Shown: positions 17,765 to 27,965 of the stretch, one piece after another
How the letters are laid out: each line of letters opens with the position of its first letter
Position numbering within the stretch: position 1 is the stretch's first letter
Source of the DNA: Kitasatospora xanthocidica
Lineage (GTDB): Bacteria > Actinomycetota > Actinomycetes > Streptomycetales > Streptomycetaceae
Direction of reading: 5' to 3'
Assembly (NCBI RefSeq): GCF_014656195.1
Contig: NZ_BNBY01000004.1
Location: 251,106 to 299,773 of the forward strand
DNA length: 48,668 nucleotides
Notes under the pieces: generated by a model
What the model saw: only the letters and a program-made list of their open reading frames with translations
Database searches by the model: none
Told to the model about the DNA's origin: nothing
Program-made: the position numbers and the translations under genes

Positions 17765-19108
17765 TCAGTCGTCGACGACCATCGACCCGCCCGGCACCCG
17801 TACCGCCAGTTCCTTCCAGAACCCGGCCCGGATGGCGTAGCGGTCGTGCTCGTCGATCTGGTCGTCCTTGTGCGCGAGCAGCCCGAAGCGGGCGGCGTAG
17901 CGGAGCAGCTCGCCGTCCACCCGGTGCGGGATGCGCGGGTAGTCGGGCCAGAGCACGGTGAGCCGCTCGGAGTCGCCGATCCGCTCGGTCCAGCGGCGGG
18001 CGAAGACCTGGCCGACCTCGTGGGCGTCGCCGCCGATGGAGGTGATGTCCTCCTCGCGGTCGGCCCAGCGCTGTTCGGAGGTGGTGAGCTGGGCGAGCGT
18101 GGGCAGGCTGTCCCCGGCGGTGACGGCGGGCTCCGGGGCGGGCCGGTCGACCCAGCCACGGTCGGAGGACCACCGCAGGACCGGCCCGGCCTGGGCGGCG
18201 GCGCCGTGGCCGTTCGTCCCGTGCCCGTTCGTCCCGTTCGCGTGGGCGGCGGACCCGTGCGCCCCGTGCCCGTTCGCCACCGGGGCGATCGGGGTGGCGG
18301 AGGGGGCCCGCCCGGCCAGGTCCTTCGGCGTGGGGACGACCTTGAGCGCGGTCGCCGCCGGCTGTGACCGGCCGTTGGCGGCGGAGGCGGGGGCGACGCC
18401 GGCTGCCGCGGCGGCGGCCGGCCTGACCACCGGCGGCACCCCGGCCGGCACCACGCTCGGGACCACACCGGGCACCACGCTCGGCAGCGCGGCCGGCGGG
18501 GCGGCGAGGATCTTGGCGATCTCCTGCCGGGCCCCGGGCGCCGGGAAGAGGTTGGCGGTGTCCCGCAGCGAGAACGAGCCCTCGATCCACTCGCGGTCCA
18601 GCACCCGCCGCTCGTCCGCCTCGCCGACCAGGTCCTCGGACTGGTTGAAGTCGCCGTCGGCGGCCTGCAGGGCCCACAGGTGGACGGCGACGCCGTGCTC
18701 CTTGGCGGTCATCATGCCGGGCAGCAGGTCACCGTCCCCGGTGATCAGTACGACGTCGGCGCAGGCCCGGTTGCGGGCGAGTTCGGAGAGCTCGGCGTGC
18801 ATCGCGGCGTCCACGCCCTTCTGCACCCACCGGCCCTCGGCCCGGGTCAGGGCCCCGAGCCGCACGGTGACCCGGGGCAGGACGCGCAGCCGCCGGTGCT
18901 CGGGCATCGGGCGCCGGTCGGGCGCGGCGTCGAACCAGTAGATGCGCAGCAGCGGCAGCCCGGTCTCCGCCTCGGCGCGCTCGCGCAGCGCGGTGATCAG
19001 GGCCGTGTGGTTCACCGTGACCTTGGACCGGGATGGATCCCCTGCGAGCAGGCTGGCGGCGGCGCCCAGCAGATATCCGGCGTCCACCAGGACGACACAG
19101 CGGTCCAT
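17765..19108 (-). CDS. NYN-domain (PIN-like) protein with low-complexity linker
   Basis: The 447-residue protein begins with an NYN domain (about 1-160): VVLVDAGYLL with the first acidic residue, KGVDAAMHAEL with a second, and DVVLITGDGDL with the third acidic pair. These fit a metal-dependent RNase of the PIN superfamily. Residues about 195-300 are a disordered Ala/Pro/Val linker with NGHG and NGTNGHGTNGHG repeats. A conserved C-terminal domain (about 320-445) contains RWADREEDI, LWPDYPRIPHR and FGLLAHKDDQ, possibly a nucleic-acid-binding winged helix. The ATG at 19108 has GAGGTG upstream. Its target RNA is unknown. Confidence 0.8.
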   Translation of the reverse strand: MDRCVVLVDAGYLLGAAASLLAGDPSRSKVTVNHTALITALRERAEAETGLPLLRIYWFDAAPDRRPMPEHRRLRVLPRVTVRLGALTRAEGRWVQKGVDAAMHAELSELARNRACADVVLITGDGDLLPGMMTAKEHGVAVHLWALQAADGDFNQSEDLVGEADERRVLDREWIEGSFSLRDTANLFPAPGARQEIAKILAAPPAALPSVVPGVVPSVVPAGVPPVVRPAAAAAAGVAPASAANGRSQPAATALKVVPTPKDLAGRAPSATPIAPVANGHGAHGSAAHANGTNGHGTNGHGAAAQAGPVLRWSSDRGWVDRPAPEPAVTAGDSLPTLAQLTTSEQRWADREEDITSIGGDAHEVGQVFARRWTERIGDSERLTVLWPDYPRIPHRVDGELLRYAARFGLLAHKDDQIDEHDRYAIRAGFWKELAVRVPGGSMVVDD

Positions 19109-19314
19109 CGCGCACCTCTTTTCGCTCGCCCTCGGAATCAGTCGGGTCGGTCGTTCGGGGTGGGCGGTCCACCCGTCGTCCGGGCGTGCCGAGGTGAGGG
19201 GCCCCCGTCGTCGCCCGATCGTTGGGTCACCTTTTACCCGGGGTTCGCCTGCCGAACCTTGCCGGATGTCCCGGTACCGCAACAGCCGCCCCGACCGAGT
19301 CCGGACAACGCGAA

Positions 19315-19344
19315 GGCGGGCCCCGTTCAACGACGGGGCCCGCC
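19315..19344 (-). terminator. Hairpin terminator downstream of asd
   Basis: A perfect 12-bp stem (19315-19326 with 19333-19344) with a 6-nt loop lies about 120 bases past the asd stop and before the NYN gene. The spacer 19109-19467 otherwise holds the NYN gene's promoter region and short repeats; I see no gene in it. Confidence 0.75.
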
Positions 19345-19402
19345 CGAGGTCACGCGGCGGTGTTTCGACCTGTGTGCGCTGGAGCCCGGCGAGCGGCCGG
19401 CG

Positions 19403-20523
<1,121 letters not shown>

Positions 20524-20609
20524 CTACAGCCGCACTCCGCCCATCATGCCTTGTCACGGGGGTGGGGCGACCTGCCATTTCAGTGGGTGAGAGGCGCCTC
20601 GGACGGGCC

Positions 20610-21515
20610 CTAGTGGTCCAGACCACTCACCAACGCCAGGGCGGCCTCCACCTCGGCCCGCCCGGCCGGCAGCAGCGGCAGCCGGACGTCCGGGGTCGGG
20701 ATCCGCCCCAGGGCGTGCAGCACGCCCTTGGTGACCGCCGGGTTCGGCGCCGCGAACGCCGCCAGCGCCAGCCCGGTCAGCCGGTGCCCGAGCGCCCGCG
20801 CCGACTCGACGTCCCCGACCCGCCAGGCCTGCGCCAGCTCCACGAACCGGGCGGTGGCCAGGTGGGCGGAGGCGAGGATCCCGCCGGCCGCGCCGAGCGC
20901 CAGCATCGGCGCGAGGAAGGCGTCCTCCCCGGTCAGGAACGCGAAGCCGTCGGGGGCGTCCGCGAGCAGTTCGGCGGCCGCCTGGTCCAGCCCGCCGGTC
21001 GCGTACTTGACGCCCACCACACCCTCGATCGCGGCGATCTCGCGCAGCGCCGCGGCCGACAGCTGCTGCCCGGTGCGGTACGGGATGTGGTAGACGACCA
21101 GCGGCAGCGGGCTGCTCGCGGCCAGCTCCCGGAAGTGCGCGACCGTCCCCGCCTCGCCGGGCCGGACGAAGGCCGGCACGGTGACCAGCGCGGCCGCCGC
21201 CCCCGGCACCCGCGCGCCGAGCGCGGCCAGGGACTCGGCGGTCGCCCGGGTGTCCCCGCCGGACGCGCCGACGATCAGCTGCGCGCCGCGCGCGGCGCAG
21301 GCGGCCGCGGCGACGTCCACCACCGCGTCCCGCTCCCCGGCGGTCAGCGCGGCCGGCTCACCGGTGGTGCCGAGCGCCACCAGCCCGGCCGCGCCGGCGT
21401 CGAGCAGCTCGTACGCGAGCTTCTCCAGCGCGTCCAGGGCGACGCCGCCGTCCGCGGCGAAAGGGGTGACGAGGGGGACGTAGATGCCCTTGAGTTCCAG
21501 GCCCTTGAGTTCCAT
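20610..21515 (-). CDS. Dihydrodipicolinate synthase family protein (DapA-like)
   Basis: A 301-residue TIM-barrel class I aldolase with the family's Schiff-base lysine in GVVGVKYATGG, tyrosine in VYHIPYRTG, and the substrate loop LGTTGEPAAL. The family includes 4-hydroxy-tetrahydrodipicolinate synthase (lysine/peptidoglycan) but also N-acetylneuraminate lyase and sugar-acid aldolases. The segment YVPLVTPFAADGGVALDALEKL fits either. Proximity to asd suggests the lysine pathway, but the divergent LysR regulator suggests a catabolic aldolase instead. The ATG at 21515 is the most likely start. Confidence 0.85.
   Translation of the reverse strand: MELKGLELKGIYVPLVTPFAADGGVALDALEKLAYELLDAGAAGLVALGTTGEPAALTAGERDAVVDVAAAACAARGAQLIVGASGGDTRATAESLAALGARVPGAAAALVTVPAFVRPGEAGTVAHFRELAASSPLPLVVYHIPYRTGQQLSAAALREIAAIEGVVGVKYATGGLDQAAAELLADAPDGFAFLTGEDAFLAPMLALGAAGGILASAHLATARFVELAQAWRVGDVESARALGHRLTGLALAAFAAPNPAVTKGVLHALGRIPTPDVRLPLLPAGRAEVEAALALVSGLDH
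20612..20627. promoter_or_regulatory. DasR-like (GntR/HutC) operator palindrome
   Basis: The 16-mer AGTGGTCCAGACCACT is a perfect 7-2-7 palindrome overlapping the dapA-family stop codon, about 115 bp upstream of asd. It differs from the published DasR dre consensus, roughly A(C/G)TGGTCTAGACCA(C/G)T, by one central base. Binding is inferred. Confidence 0.5.
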
Positions 21516-21570
21516 GCGCACGATCCTGCGGCCGACCGTCACCGCAGGTCCAGTTCACATTTCCGACGCT

Positions 21571-21619
21571 TCTCGTAAGCTGAGCCGATGCTCGCTCTCG
21601 TAAGCTGAGCCGATGCTCG
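21571..21619. repeat. 25-bp tandem duplication of the LysR gene start region
   Basis: Bases 21571-21595 are repeated at 21596-21619. The first copy carries an ATG at 21588 that opens a six-codon frame ending in TGA at 21606; the second copy carries the LysR ATG at 21613. Each copy contains a T-N11-A box and a CTC-N7-GAG dyad, so a regulator site may be doubled too. Confidence 0.85.
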
Positions 21620-22500
21620 ACGTCCGACGCCTGCGCCTGCTGCGCGAACTCGCCCACCTCGGCACCATCGCGGCCGTCGCCGAGGCGCTCTCCTTCAGCC
21701 CGTCCGCGGTGTCCCAGCAGCTGTCCGTCCTGGAGAAGGAGGCGGGCGTCCCGCTGCTGGAGCGCACCGGCCGCCGGGTCACCCTCACCCCGGCCGGGCG
21801 CAACCTGGTCCGGCACGCTGAGTCGGTGCTCGCCCTGCTGGAGCAGGCGGGCGCCGAACTCGCGCACGCCAGACGGGGGTTGGCCGGTCCGCTGCGGATC
21901 GGCACCTATCCCTCGGCGGCCCGCGCGATCATCCCGGCGGTGCTCGCCGAGCTCGCCGCCTGGCACCCCGGGCTGGAGCCGATGGTCACCGAGGTGGACC
22001 CGGCGGTCGTCGGCGCCGCCCTGCGCGCGGGCGAGCTGGACGTGGCCCTGGTGCACGAGTACGACCTCGTCCCGTCCGACCCCGAACCGGGCCTCGCGGC
22101 GACCCGCCCGGTCTTCACCGAGCCCATGTACCTGGCCGGCCGCACCGCCGGCACTATCGCCGAACAGCGCGGCGCCCCGTGGATCATGTCCCCGCCCGGC
22201 ACCCTCTGCCACACCATGGCCGTCCGCGCCTGCGAGTCGGCCGGCTTCGCCCCCAGGATCCGCCACCAGATCGACGACTTCACCACCGTCCTCGCCCTGG
22301 TGGCCGCCGGCCAGGGCGTGGCCCTCGTCCCCCACCTCGGCACCGCCCAGCCCCCGCCCGGCGTCGTCCTCACCCGCCTGCCCATGTACCGCCGCACCCG
22401 CGCCGCCTTCCGGGCCGGCGCCGGGTCCCACCCGGCGATCTCGGCCTTCGTCTCGGCCCTCCACACCGCGGTACCCCCCGGTCTCGGCAGCGGCTCCTGA
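21613..22500 (+). CDS. LysR family transcriptional regulator
   Basis: The 295-residue protein has an N-terminal winged helix-turn-helix (MLDVRRLRLLRELAHLG, then AVAEALSFSPSAVSQQLSVLE, about residues 1-60) and a periplasmic-binding-like effector domain (about 90-290) with GPLRIGTYPSAAR. It is divergent from the dapA-family gene, the classical arrangement for a LysR activator of its neighbour. The ATG at 21613 lies 12 bases after an apparent duplicate start in a 25-bp tandem repeat. No effector can be named; an amino acid or sugar acid would suit the neighbour. Confidence 0.9.
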   Translation: MLDVRRLRLLRELAHLGTIAAVAEALSFSPSAVSQQLSVLEKEAGVPLLERTGRRVTLTPAGRNLVRHAESVLALLEQAGAELAHARRGLAGPLRIGTYPSAARAIIPAVLAELAAWHPGLEPMVTEVDPAVVGAALRAGELDVALVHEYDLVPSDPEPGLAATRPVFTEPMYLAGRTAGTIAEQRGAPWIMSPPGTLCHTMAVRACESAGFAPRIRHQIDDFTTVLALVAAGQGVALVPHLGTAQPPPGVVLTRLPMYRRTRAAFRAGAGSHPAISAFVSALHTAVPPGLGSGS

Positions 22501-22508
22501 ACGCGGAA

Positions 22509-22539
22509 GAGCCCGGGGCGCCGGCGGCACCCCGGGCTC
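22509..22539. terminator. Bidirectional hairpin between the LysR gene and dnaE
   Basis: Ten perfect bases (22509-22518 with 22530-22539) with an 11-base loop lie between the convergent ends of the LysR gene and dnaE. Confidence 0.75.
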
Positions 22540-22566
22540 AGGCCCTCGATCGGACCGCCGGGCGGC

Positions 22567-25500
22567 TCAGACCACCAGACAGCTCGGCCCGAGCAGCTGC
22601 TTCAGGTCCCCGAACAGCGCCGGGTCCGACTTCACCCGGTGCCGGTCCAGCCGCAGCACCGTGGTCTTGGTGCGGCCCTCCAGCCGCACCCGCACCTCGG
22701 TGGTGCCCTTGTGGTGGGTCAGCACCTCGCTGAGCCGGGCGACCAGCGGCGGGGTGACCTTCCCGGTCGGGATGTTGATGACGATCGGCGCCTCGGCGTG
22801 GGCGTTCGACAGGTCCGGGGCGGACAGCTCCATGCCCATCAGCCGGGGCACGTCCTCCCGCTTGTCGAGCTTGCCGCGCACGAACACCACGGCGTCCTCG
22901 ACCAGTTGGGAGGAGACCAACTGGTAGCTCGCCGGGAAGAACATGCAGTCGATCGAGCCCGCCAGGTCCTCGACGGTGGCGATCGCCCAGGCGTTGCCCT
23001 GCTTGGTCATCTTCCGCTGGAGGCCCGAGATGATGCCGCCGATGGTGACGATCGTCCCGTCCGGCCGGTCCGCGAGGTCGGCGACCGCGCAGTCCGCCTT
23101 GTCGGCGAGCACGTGCTCGATGCCGTGCAGCGGGTGCGAGGAGACGTACAGGCCGAGCATCTCCCGCTCCTGGGTGAGCAGGAAGGACTTCTCCCACTCC
23201 TCCTCGGAGAAGACGACGTCCAGCCCGAAGCTCGGCTCGTCCGAGGCGATGTCGCCGCCGAAGAGGTCGTACTGCCCGACCGCCTGCTTGCGCTTCACGT
23301 CGACGACGTTGTCGATCATCGGCTCGAACTGCGCGCTGAGGCCCTTGCGGGTGTGCCCGAGCGAGTCGAAGGCGCCGGCCTTGATCAGCGATTCGACGGT
23401 CCGCTTGTTGCAGACCACCGACTCGACCTTGTCCAGGAAGTCGGGGAAGGAGGAGAACTTCCCCTTGGTCTTCCGGGTCCGGATCATCGACTCGACGACC
23501 GGCCCGCCGACGTTGCGGATGGCGGTCAGGCCGAAGCGGACGGTGTCGTCACCGTGCGGGGTGAAGTCCGAGTCCGACTCGTTGACGTCCGGCGGCAGCA
23601 CCTGGATGCCCATCTTGCGGCACTCGTTGAGGTAGACCGCCGACTTGTCCTTGTCGTCCTTGACGGACGTGAGCAGGCCGGACATGTACTCGGCCGGGTA
23701 GTTGGCCTTCAGGTAGGCCGTCCAGTACGAGACCAGCCCGTAGCCCGCGGTGTGCGCTTTGTTGAACGCGTAGCCGGAGAAGGGGACGAGGACGTCCCAC
23801 ACCGCCTGGATGGCCGCGTCGGAGTAGCCGCGCTCGCGGCAGCCCTTCTGGAAGGGAACGAACTCCGCCTCCAGGATCTCCTTCTTCTTCTTGCCCATCG
23901 CCCGGCGCAGCAGGTCCGCCTGGCCGAGCGAGTACCCGGCGAGGATCTGCGCGGCCTTCTGCACCTGCTCCTGGTAGACGATCAGGCCGTACGTCGGCCG
24001 GAGCACCTCCTCCAGGGGCTTCTCCAGCTCCGGGTGGATCGGGGTGATCTCCTGCTGGCCGTTCTTGCGCAGGGCGTAGTTGGTGTGGGAGTTGACGCCC
24101 ATCGGGCCCGGCCGGTACAGCGCCAGAACAGCCGAGATGTCTTCGAAGTTGTCGGGCTTCATCAGCCGCAGCAGCGAGCGCATCGGCCCGCCGTCGAGCT
24201 GGAAGACGCCCAGCGTGTCGCCGCGGGCGAGGAGTTCGTAGGTCGGCTTGTCGTCGAGCGGCAGCTTGAGCAGCTCGATCTTCTCGCCCTTGTTCCGCTC
24301 GATCGCCTTGACGGCGTCGTCCATGATCGTCAGGTTGCGCAGGCCGAGGAAGTCCATCTTGAGGAGGCCGAGGCCCTCACAAGTGGGGTAGTCGAACTGC
24401 GTGATGGTGACGCCGTCGGTGTGCCGGGTCCAGACCGGGATGTGGTCGGTCAGCGGCTCGGCGGACATGATGACGCCGGCCGCGTGCACACCGGGCTGGC
24501 GGATCAGGCCCTCGATGCCGCGCGCGGTGTCGATGACCTTCCGGACGTCCGGGTCGCTCTCGTACAGCCCGCGGATCTCGCCGGCCTCGCCGTAGCGCGG
24601 GTGGCTGTTGTCCGTGATGCCGGAGAGCGGGATGCCCTTGCCCATGACGTCCGGCGGCATCGCCTTGGTGATCCGGTCGCCCATCGCGTAGGGGTAGCCG
24701 AGGACCCGCGAGGAGTCCTTGATGGCGGCCTTCGCCTTGATGGTGCCGTACGTGACGATCATGGCGACCTTGTCGGACCCCCACTTCTCCGTCACGTAGC
24801 GGATCACGTCACCGCGCCGGCGCTCGTCGAAGTCGATGTCGACATCGGGCATGGAGATGCGCTCGGGGTTGAGGAAGCGCTCGAAGATCAGGCCGTGCGG
24901 GATGGGGTCGAGGTCGGTGATGCCCATCGCGTACGCGACCAGCGAACCGGCCGCCGAACCGCGGCCCGGGCCCACCGCGATGCCCTGGCTCTTGGCCCAC
25001 ATGATGAAGTCGGCGACCACGAGGAAGTACGCCGGGAACCCCATCTGGATGATGGTGTCCATCTCGTACTCGGCGAGCTTCTTGTGCTCCTCGTCGTACC
25101 CGTTCGGGAAGCGCCAGTCCATGCCCTCCCAGACCTTGGACTTGAAGAAGTCCGCCTCGGACTCGAAGCCCTCCGGGATGGGGAAGCGGGGCATGAGGTT
25201 CTTGAACTTGAACATGCCCTCGGTGTCGACGCGGGAGGCGACCAGGAGCTGGCTGTTGCGGCAGCCCTCCTGCCAGGCGTCCGAGGAGTCCAGCGCGTAC
25301 ATCTCGGCGGCGGACTTGATGTAGTAGCCGGTGCCGTCGAAGCGGAAGCGGTCCGGGTCGGAGAGGTTCTTGCCGGTCTGGACGCAGAGCAGGAGGTCGT
25401 GCGCGCCCGCGTCGGCCTCGGTGGTGTAGTGCGAGTCGTTGGTGACGACCGGCGGGATGTTCAGCTTCCTGCTGATCTCCAGCAGCCCGTCGCGGACCCG

Positions 25501-26100
25501 CTTCTCGATGTCGAGGCCGTGGTCCATCAGCTCCAGGAAGTAGTTCTCCTTGCCGAAGATGTCCTGGTAGTCGGCGGCGGACTTGACGGCCTCGTCGAAC
25601 TGGCCGAGGCGCAGCCGGGTCTGGACCTCACCGGACGGGCAGCCGGTGGTGGCCATCAGGCCGCCGGACAGCTCCGCGATCAGCTCCTTGTCCATCCGGG
25701 GCCACTTCACCAGCCAGCCCTCGGCGTAGGAGCGCGAGGTCAGCTTGAAGAGGTTGTGCAGGCCCTCCTTGTTCCGGGCCCAGATGGTCTTGTGGGTGTA
25801 CGCGCCGGACGCGGAGACGTCGTCCCGCTTCTGGTGCGGCTGGCCCCACAGGATCCGCTTGGTGTTCGAGCGGGACTCCGGGGCGACGTACGCCTCGATG
25901 CCGATGACGGGCGTGATCCCGGCCGCGGTGGCCTGCTTGTGGAACTCGGCGGCGCCGTACATGTTGCCGTGGTCGGTCATCGCCACATGGGTCTGCCCGA
26001 GGCGCTCGACCTCCTTGAACATCTGCTTCAGCCGGGCGGCACCGTCCAGCATCGAGTACTCGGTGTGGACGTGCAGATGCGCGAACGGCTGATCGCTCAA
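22567..26100 (-). CDS. dnaE: DNA polymerase III alpha subunit DnaE
   Basis: The 1177-residue replicative polymerase starts with TTG at 26100, supported by GGAGG 7 bases upstream. The N-terminal PHP domain (FAHLHVHTEYSMLDG) has intact metal ligands, consistent with proofreading by the PHP domain in actinobacterial DnaE1. Catalytic aspartates are in MPDVDIDFDERRR near residue 420. A beta-clamp-binding motif QYDLF lies near residue 940, and an OB fold (about 1010-1090) precedes the C-terminal domain. Length is that of DnaE1, without an added exonuclease domain. Confidence 0.97.
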   Translation of the reverse strand: MSDQPFAHLHVHTEYSMLDGAARLKQMFKEVERLGQTHVAMTDHGNMYGAAEFHKQATAAGITPVIGIEAYVAPESRSNTKRILWGQPHQKRDDVSASGAYTHKTIWARNKEGLHNLFKLTSRSYAEGWLVKWPRMDKELIAELSGGLMATTGCPSGEVQTRLRLGQFDEAVKSAADYQDIFGKENYFLELMDHGLDIEKRVRDGLLEISRKLNIPPVVTNDSHYTTEADAGAHDLLLCVQTGKNLSDPDRFRFDGTGYYIKSAAEMYALDSSDAWQEGCRNSQLLVASRVDTEGMFKFKNLMPRFPIPEGFESEADFFKSKVWEGMDWRFPNGYDEEHKKLAEYEMDTIIQMGFPAYFLVVADFIMWAKSQGIAVGPGRGSAAGSLVAYAMGITDLDPIPHGLIFERFLNPERISMPDVDIDFDERRRGDVIRYVTEKWGSDKVAMIVTYGTIKAKAAIKDSSRVLGYPYAMGDRITKAMPPDVMGKGIPLSGITDNSHPRYGEAGEIRGLYESDPDVRKVIDTARGIEGLIRQPGVHAAGVIMSAEPLTDHIPVWTRHTDGVTITQFDYPTCEGLGLLKMDFLGLRNLTIMDDAVKAIERNKGEKIELLKLPLDDKPTYELLARGDTLGVFQLDGGPMRSLLRLMKPDNFEDISAVLALYRPGPMGVNSHTNYALRKNGQQEITPIHPELEKPLEEVLRPTYGLIVYQEQVQKAAQILAGYSLGQADLLRRAMGKKKKEILEAEFVPFQKGCRERGYSDAAIQAVWDVLVPFSGYAFNKAHTAGYGLVSYWTAYLKANYPAEYMSGLLTSVKDDKDKSAVYLNECRKMGIQVLPPDVNESDSDFTPHGDDTVRFGLTAIRNVGGPVVESMIRTRKTKGKFSSFPDFLDKVESVVCNKRTVESLIKAGAFDSLGHTRKGLSAQFEPMIDNVVDVKRKQAVGQYDLFGGDIASDEPSFGLDVVFSEEEWEKSFLLTQEREMLGLYVSSHPLHGIEHVLADKADCAVADLADRPDGTIVTIGGIISGLQRKMTKQGNAWAIATVEDLAGSIDCMFFPASYQLVSSQLVEDAVVFVRGKLDKREDVPRLMGMELSAPDLSNAHAEAPIVINIPTGKVTPPLVARLSEVLTHHKGTTEVRVRLEGRTKTTVLRLDRHRVKSDPALFGDLKQLLGPSCLVV

Positions 26101-26279
26101 GGCGGGGCCTCCGAAGGCTCTCGTGCTGGGCTGGTGGGCCGGCGAACGCGCAGGTCACAGGGGATGCCCCGGAAATGGATGTGGCCCGGACCACCTCACG
26201 GGGTCCGGACCGTCACTCACACGTTCACCCGTCCACTCTAGCCCCCTCGAACAGCTTTGCCGCTCGACGGGAGAGGCCC

Positions 26280-27368
26280 CTAGGTCAGCCCGGCGAGTCG
26301 CGCCCGAGCGGCGTTTCTGACCTCCGGATCCTCCATCGGATCGTCCCCGAGACAGGCCAGCCGGTCGCGCACATGGGGGCGGTCGGGGGCCCGCTCGACG
26401 CCCAGCAGACGCGCTCGCGCTTCGCAGTCCCACAGTGACTCGGTGTACGCCTCGGCCATCCCCGACGAGCCGAGGGCGTCCAACGCCGTCAGGTAGTCGG
26501 GGCGCTCGTACGAGTGCGGGGTGTGGAGCCAGAAGCGCCGCAGCAGGGAGATCGCGTCAGCGGCCTTCGGACCGAATCGCGCCAGCCCACGTGCCATCTG
26601 AACCGGCCCGCACCAGATACGGTCCACCCAGTCCCGCTCCAGCTCGGCGATCAGCGTCGGAATGTCCTGCTCCTCGCCGTGTTCAGCCAGGACGGACAGG
26701 CCCTCCCAGGCCAGCCAACGGGTGTCGGAGGCAACCCACTCACGGGCGGCCGGCATGGCGAGGGCGCCGAGCTTACGGATGACACCTGGGAGCAGCGGCA
26801 GGGAGTACTCGCCGTCCGCCGTGCCGAGCGAGGGGACGAGCGGGACGAGTGCGGGCTCCGGCTCCCGCCGGTAGAGGACGCGCAGCGCGTTCCTCTTGCG
26901 GTGCGCCGACTCGTCAGGGTCGGCGAGCAGTTCCAGCAGTGCGGTGTTCGGCAGCCCGGCCATCGGATCCGGCTCGCCGGGCTGCCGTTGCGAAGCCGGG
27001 AATTCCTCGTGCTCCTCCTTCGCCACCTGATCCCGCAGGGCCTCCCGAGCCTCGGTCGAGCCCCCGAGTGCCAGCAGCTCCAGGACTCCGACGGCCCGGT
27101 CGCGGGTGTCCTCGTCGTCGGACAGGAGTTCCACTACCGGCGCTAGCGGCAGCTCAAGGTCCCGGATCAGCCGGGCCAGGTAGAGGTGCCGGTCGTCGAC
27201 CTGCGAGTCCCACCGCCACTCCCAGCGGATGCAGCCGTGGACGAGGTCGGCGACCGAAGCCCGGTCCTCGGCGGCCATCAGCGCGCCCTGACCCCGGCCG
27301 CGCTGCAGCAGGCCGAGGAGGGTGTTCGGTGGCGCGTACTCGTATCTCCGCTGTGTCACGCGGTCCAT
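26280..27368 (-). CDS. HEAT-repeat-like hypothetical protein
   Basis: This 362-residue protein is all-helical by inspection, with pairs of amphipathic helices typical of HEAT-like repeats: LLQRGRGQGALMAAEDRASVADLVHGC, DTRDRAVGVLELLALGG, LLELLADPDESAHRKRNALRVLYRR, TRWLAWEGLSVLAEHGE. There is no signal peptide or catalytic motif. Such solenoids usually bind other proteins. The gene lies upstream of and on the same strand as dnaE, with a 179-bp spacer containing dnaE's promoter region. The DUF3592-like gene precedes it by 6 bases, so they may be one transcript. Likely an accessory gene. Confidence 0.65.
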   Translation of the reverse strand: MDRVTQRRYEYAPPNTLLGLLQRGRGQGALMAAEDRASVADLVHGCIRWEWRWDSQVDDRHLYLARLIRDLELPLAPVVELLSDDEDTRDRAVGVLELLALGGSTEAREALRDQVAKEEHEEFPASQRQPGEPDPMAGLPNTALLELLADPDESAHRKRNALRVLYRREPEPALVPLVPSLGTADGEYSLPLLPGVIRKLGALAMPAAREWVASDTRWLAWEGLSVLAEHGEEQDIPTLIAELERDWVDRIWCGPVQMARGLARFGPKAADAISLLRRFWLHTPHSYERPDYLTALDALGSSGMAEAYTESLWDCEARARLLGVERAPDRPHVRDRLACLGDDPMEDPEVRNAARARLAGLT

Positions 27369-27374
27369 CGTGCC

Positions 27375-27896
27375 TCAAGAGGTCGCGGGCTCACTCCCCC
27401 TCCTCGGGCGCCTCCGTGCCCGGGTGAGCCGGCGGTAGGCGAGATGGACCGCGAGGCCCAGCAGGGTCATGACGACCGACGCGACCAGTGCGACCACATC
27501 GAGTACGTTCCGGCCCAGCGAGTTCCAGAAGCCGATGCTCGAAGCGAGAGCGGCGACATCGGTGTGCCGGGGGTCGTACACCACCGTCACGGTGTCGCGG
27601 GCCTTGATGGTGTCGGTGACGTAGGCGAGTCGGGTCTCGACGGATGTCCCCCCGGGCGTCGTGAACCGCACCCGGCAGTCGGCGTTCCCTGCCGGGTTGT
27701 CCCGCGGCCCGCTCACTTCGGTGCACTCGGTGACGACCGCCGGGGTGTGGACGCCACGGCTGCGCAGATCCGACGTCACACCCATGTCGTGCGGTATCAG
27801 GTAGACCAGGCTGAGGACGAACAGCAGGACCCCCAGGGCGATCATCGCGATCGACCCGTTCCGCACCGTCCGGCCGTGGTCCGGCGTGTTCTCCAT
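27375..27896 (-). CDS. Membrane protein of the DUF3592 type
   Basis: A 173-residue protein with an N-terminal transmembrane helix (about 16-34), an extracytoplasmic beta domain containing RSRGVHTPAVVTECTEV, a VRFTTPGG and a VVYDPRHTDVA segment, and a second helix (about 128-153) followed by a basic tail. This is the DUF3592 layout, function unknown. The stop lies 6 bases before the start of the HEAT-repeat gene. Confidence 0.7.
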   Translation of the reverse strand: MENTPDHGRTVRNGSIAMIALGVLLFVLSLVYLIPHDMGVTSDLRSRGVHTPAVVTECTEVSGPRDNPAGNADCRVRFTTPGGTSVETRLAYVTDTIKARDTVTVVYDPRHTDVAALASSIGFWNSLGRNVLDVVALVASVVMTLLGLAVHLAYRRLTRARRRPRRGSEPATS

Positions 27897-27965
27897 CGAT
27901 CCCCCCGGTGTCGGCCCGACTGCCCACGCCCGCGCACGCCAGCCGCACCCACCGGCTCCGCCACG

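Noticed and set aside
22639..26241. Long plus-strand open frame of 1200 codons opposite dnaE
   Set aside because: It is the GC-rich antisense shadow of dnaE, with Val/Asp/Arg/Gly-rich low-information sequence and no family match.
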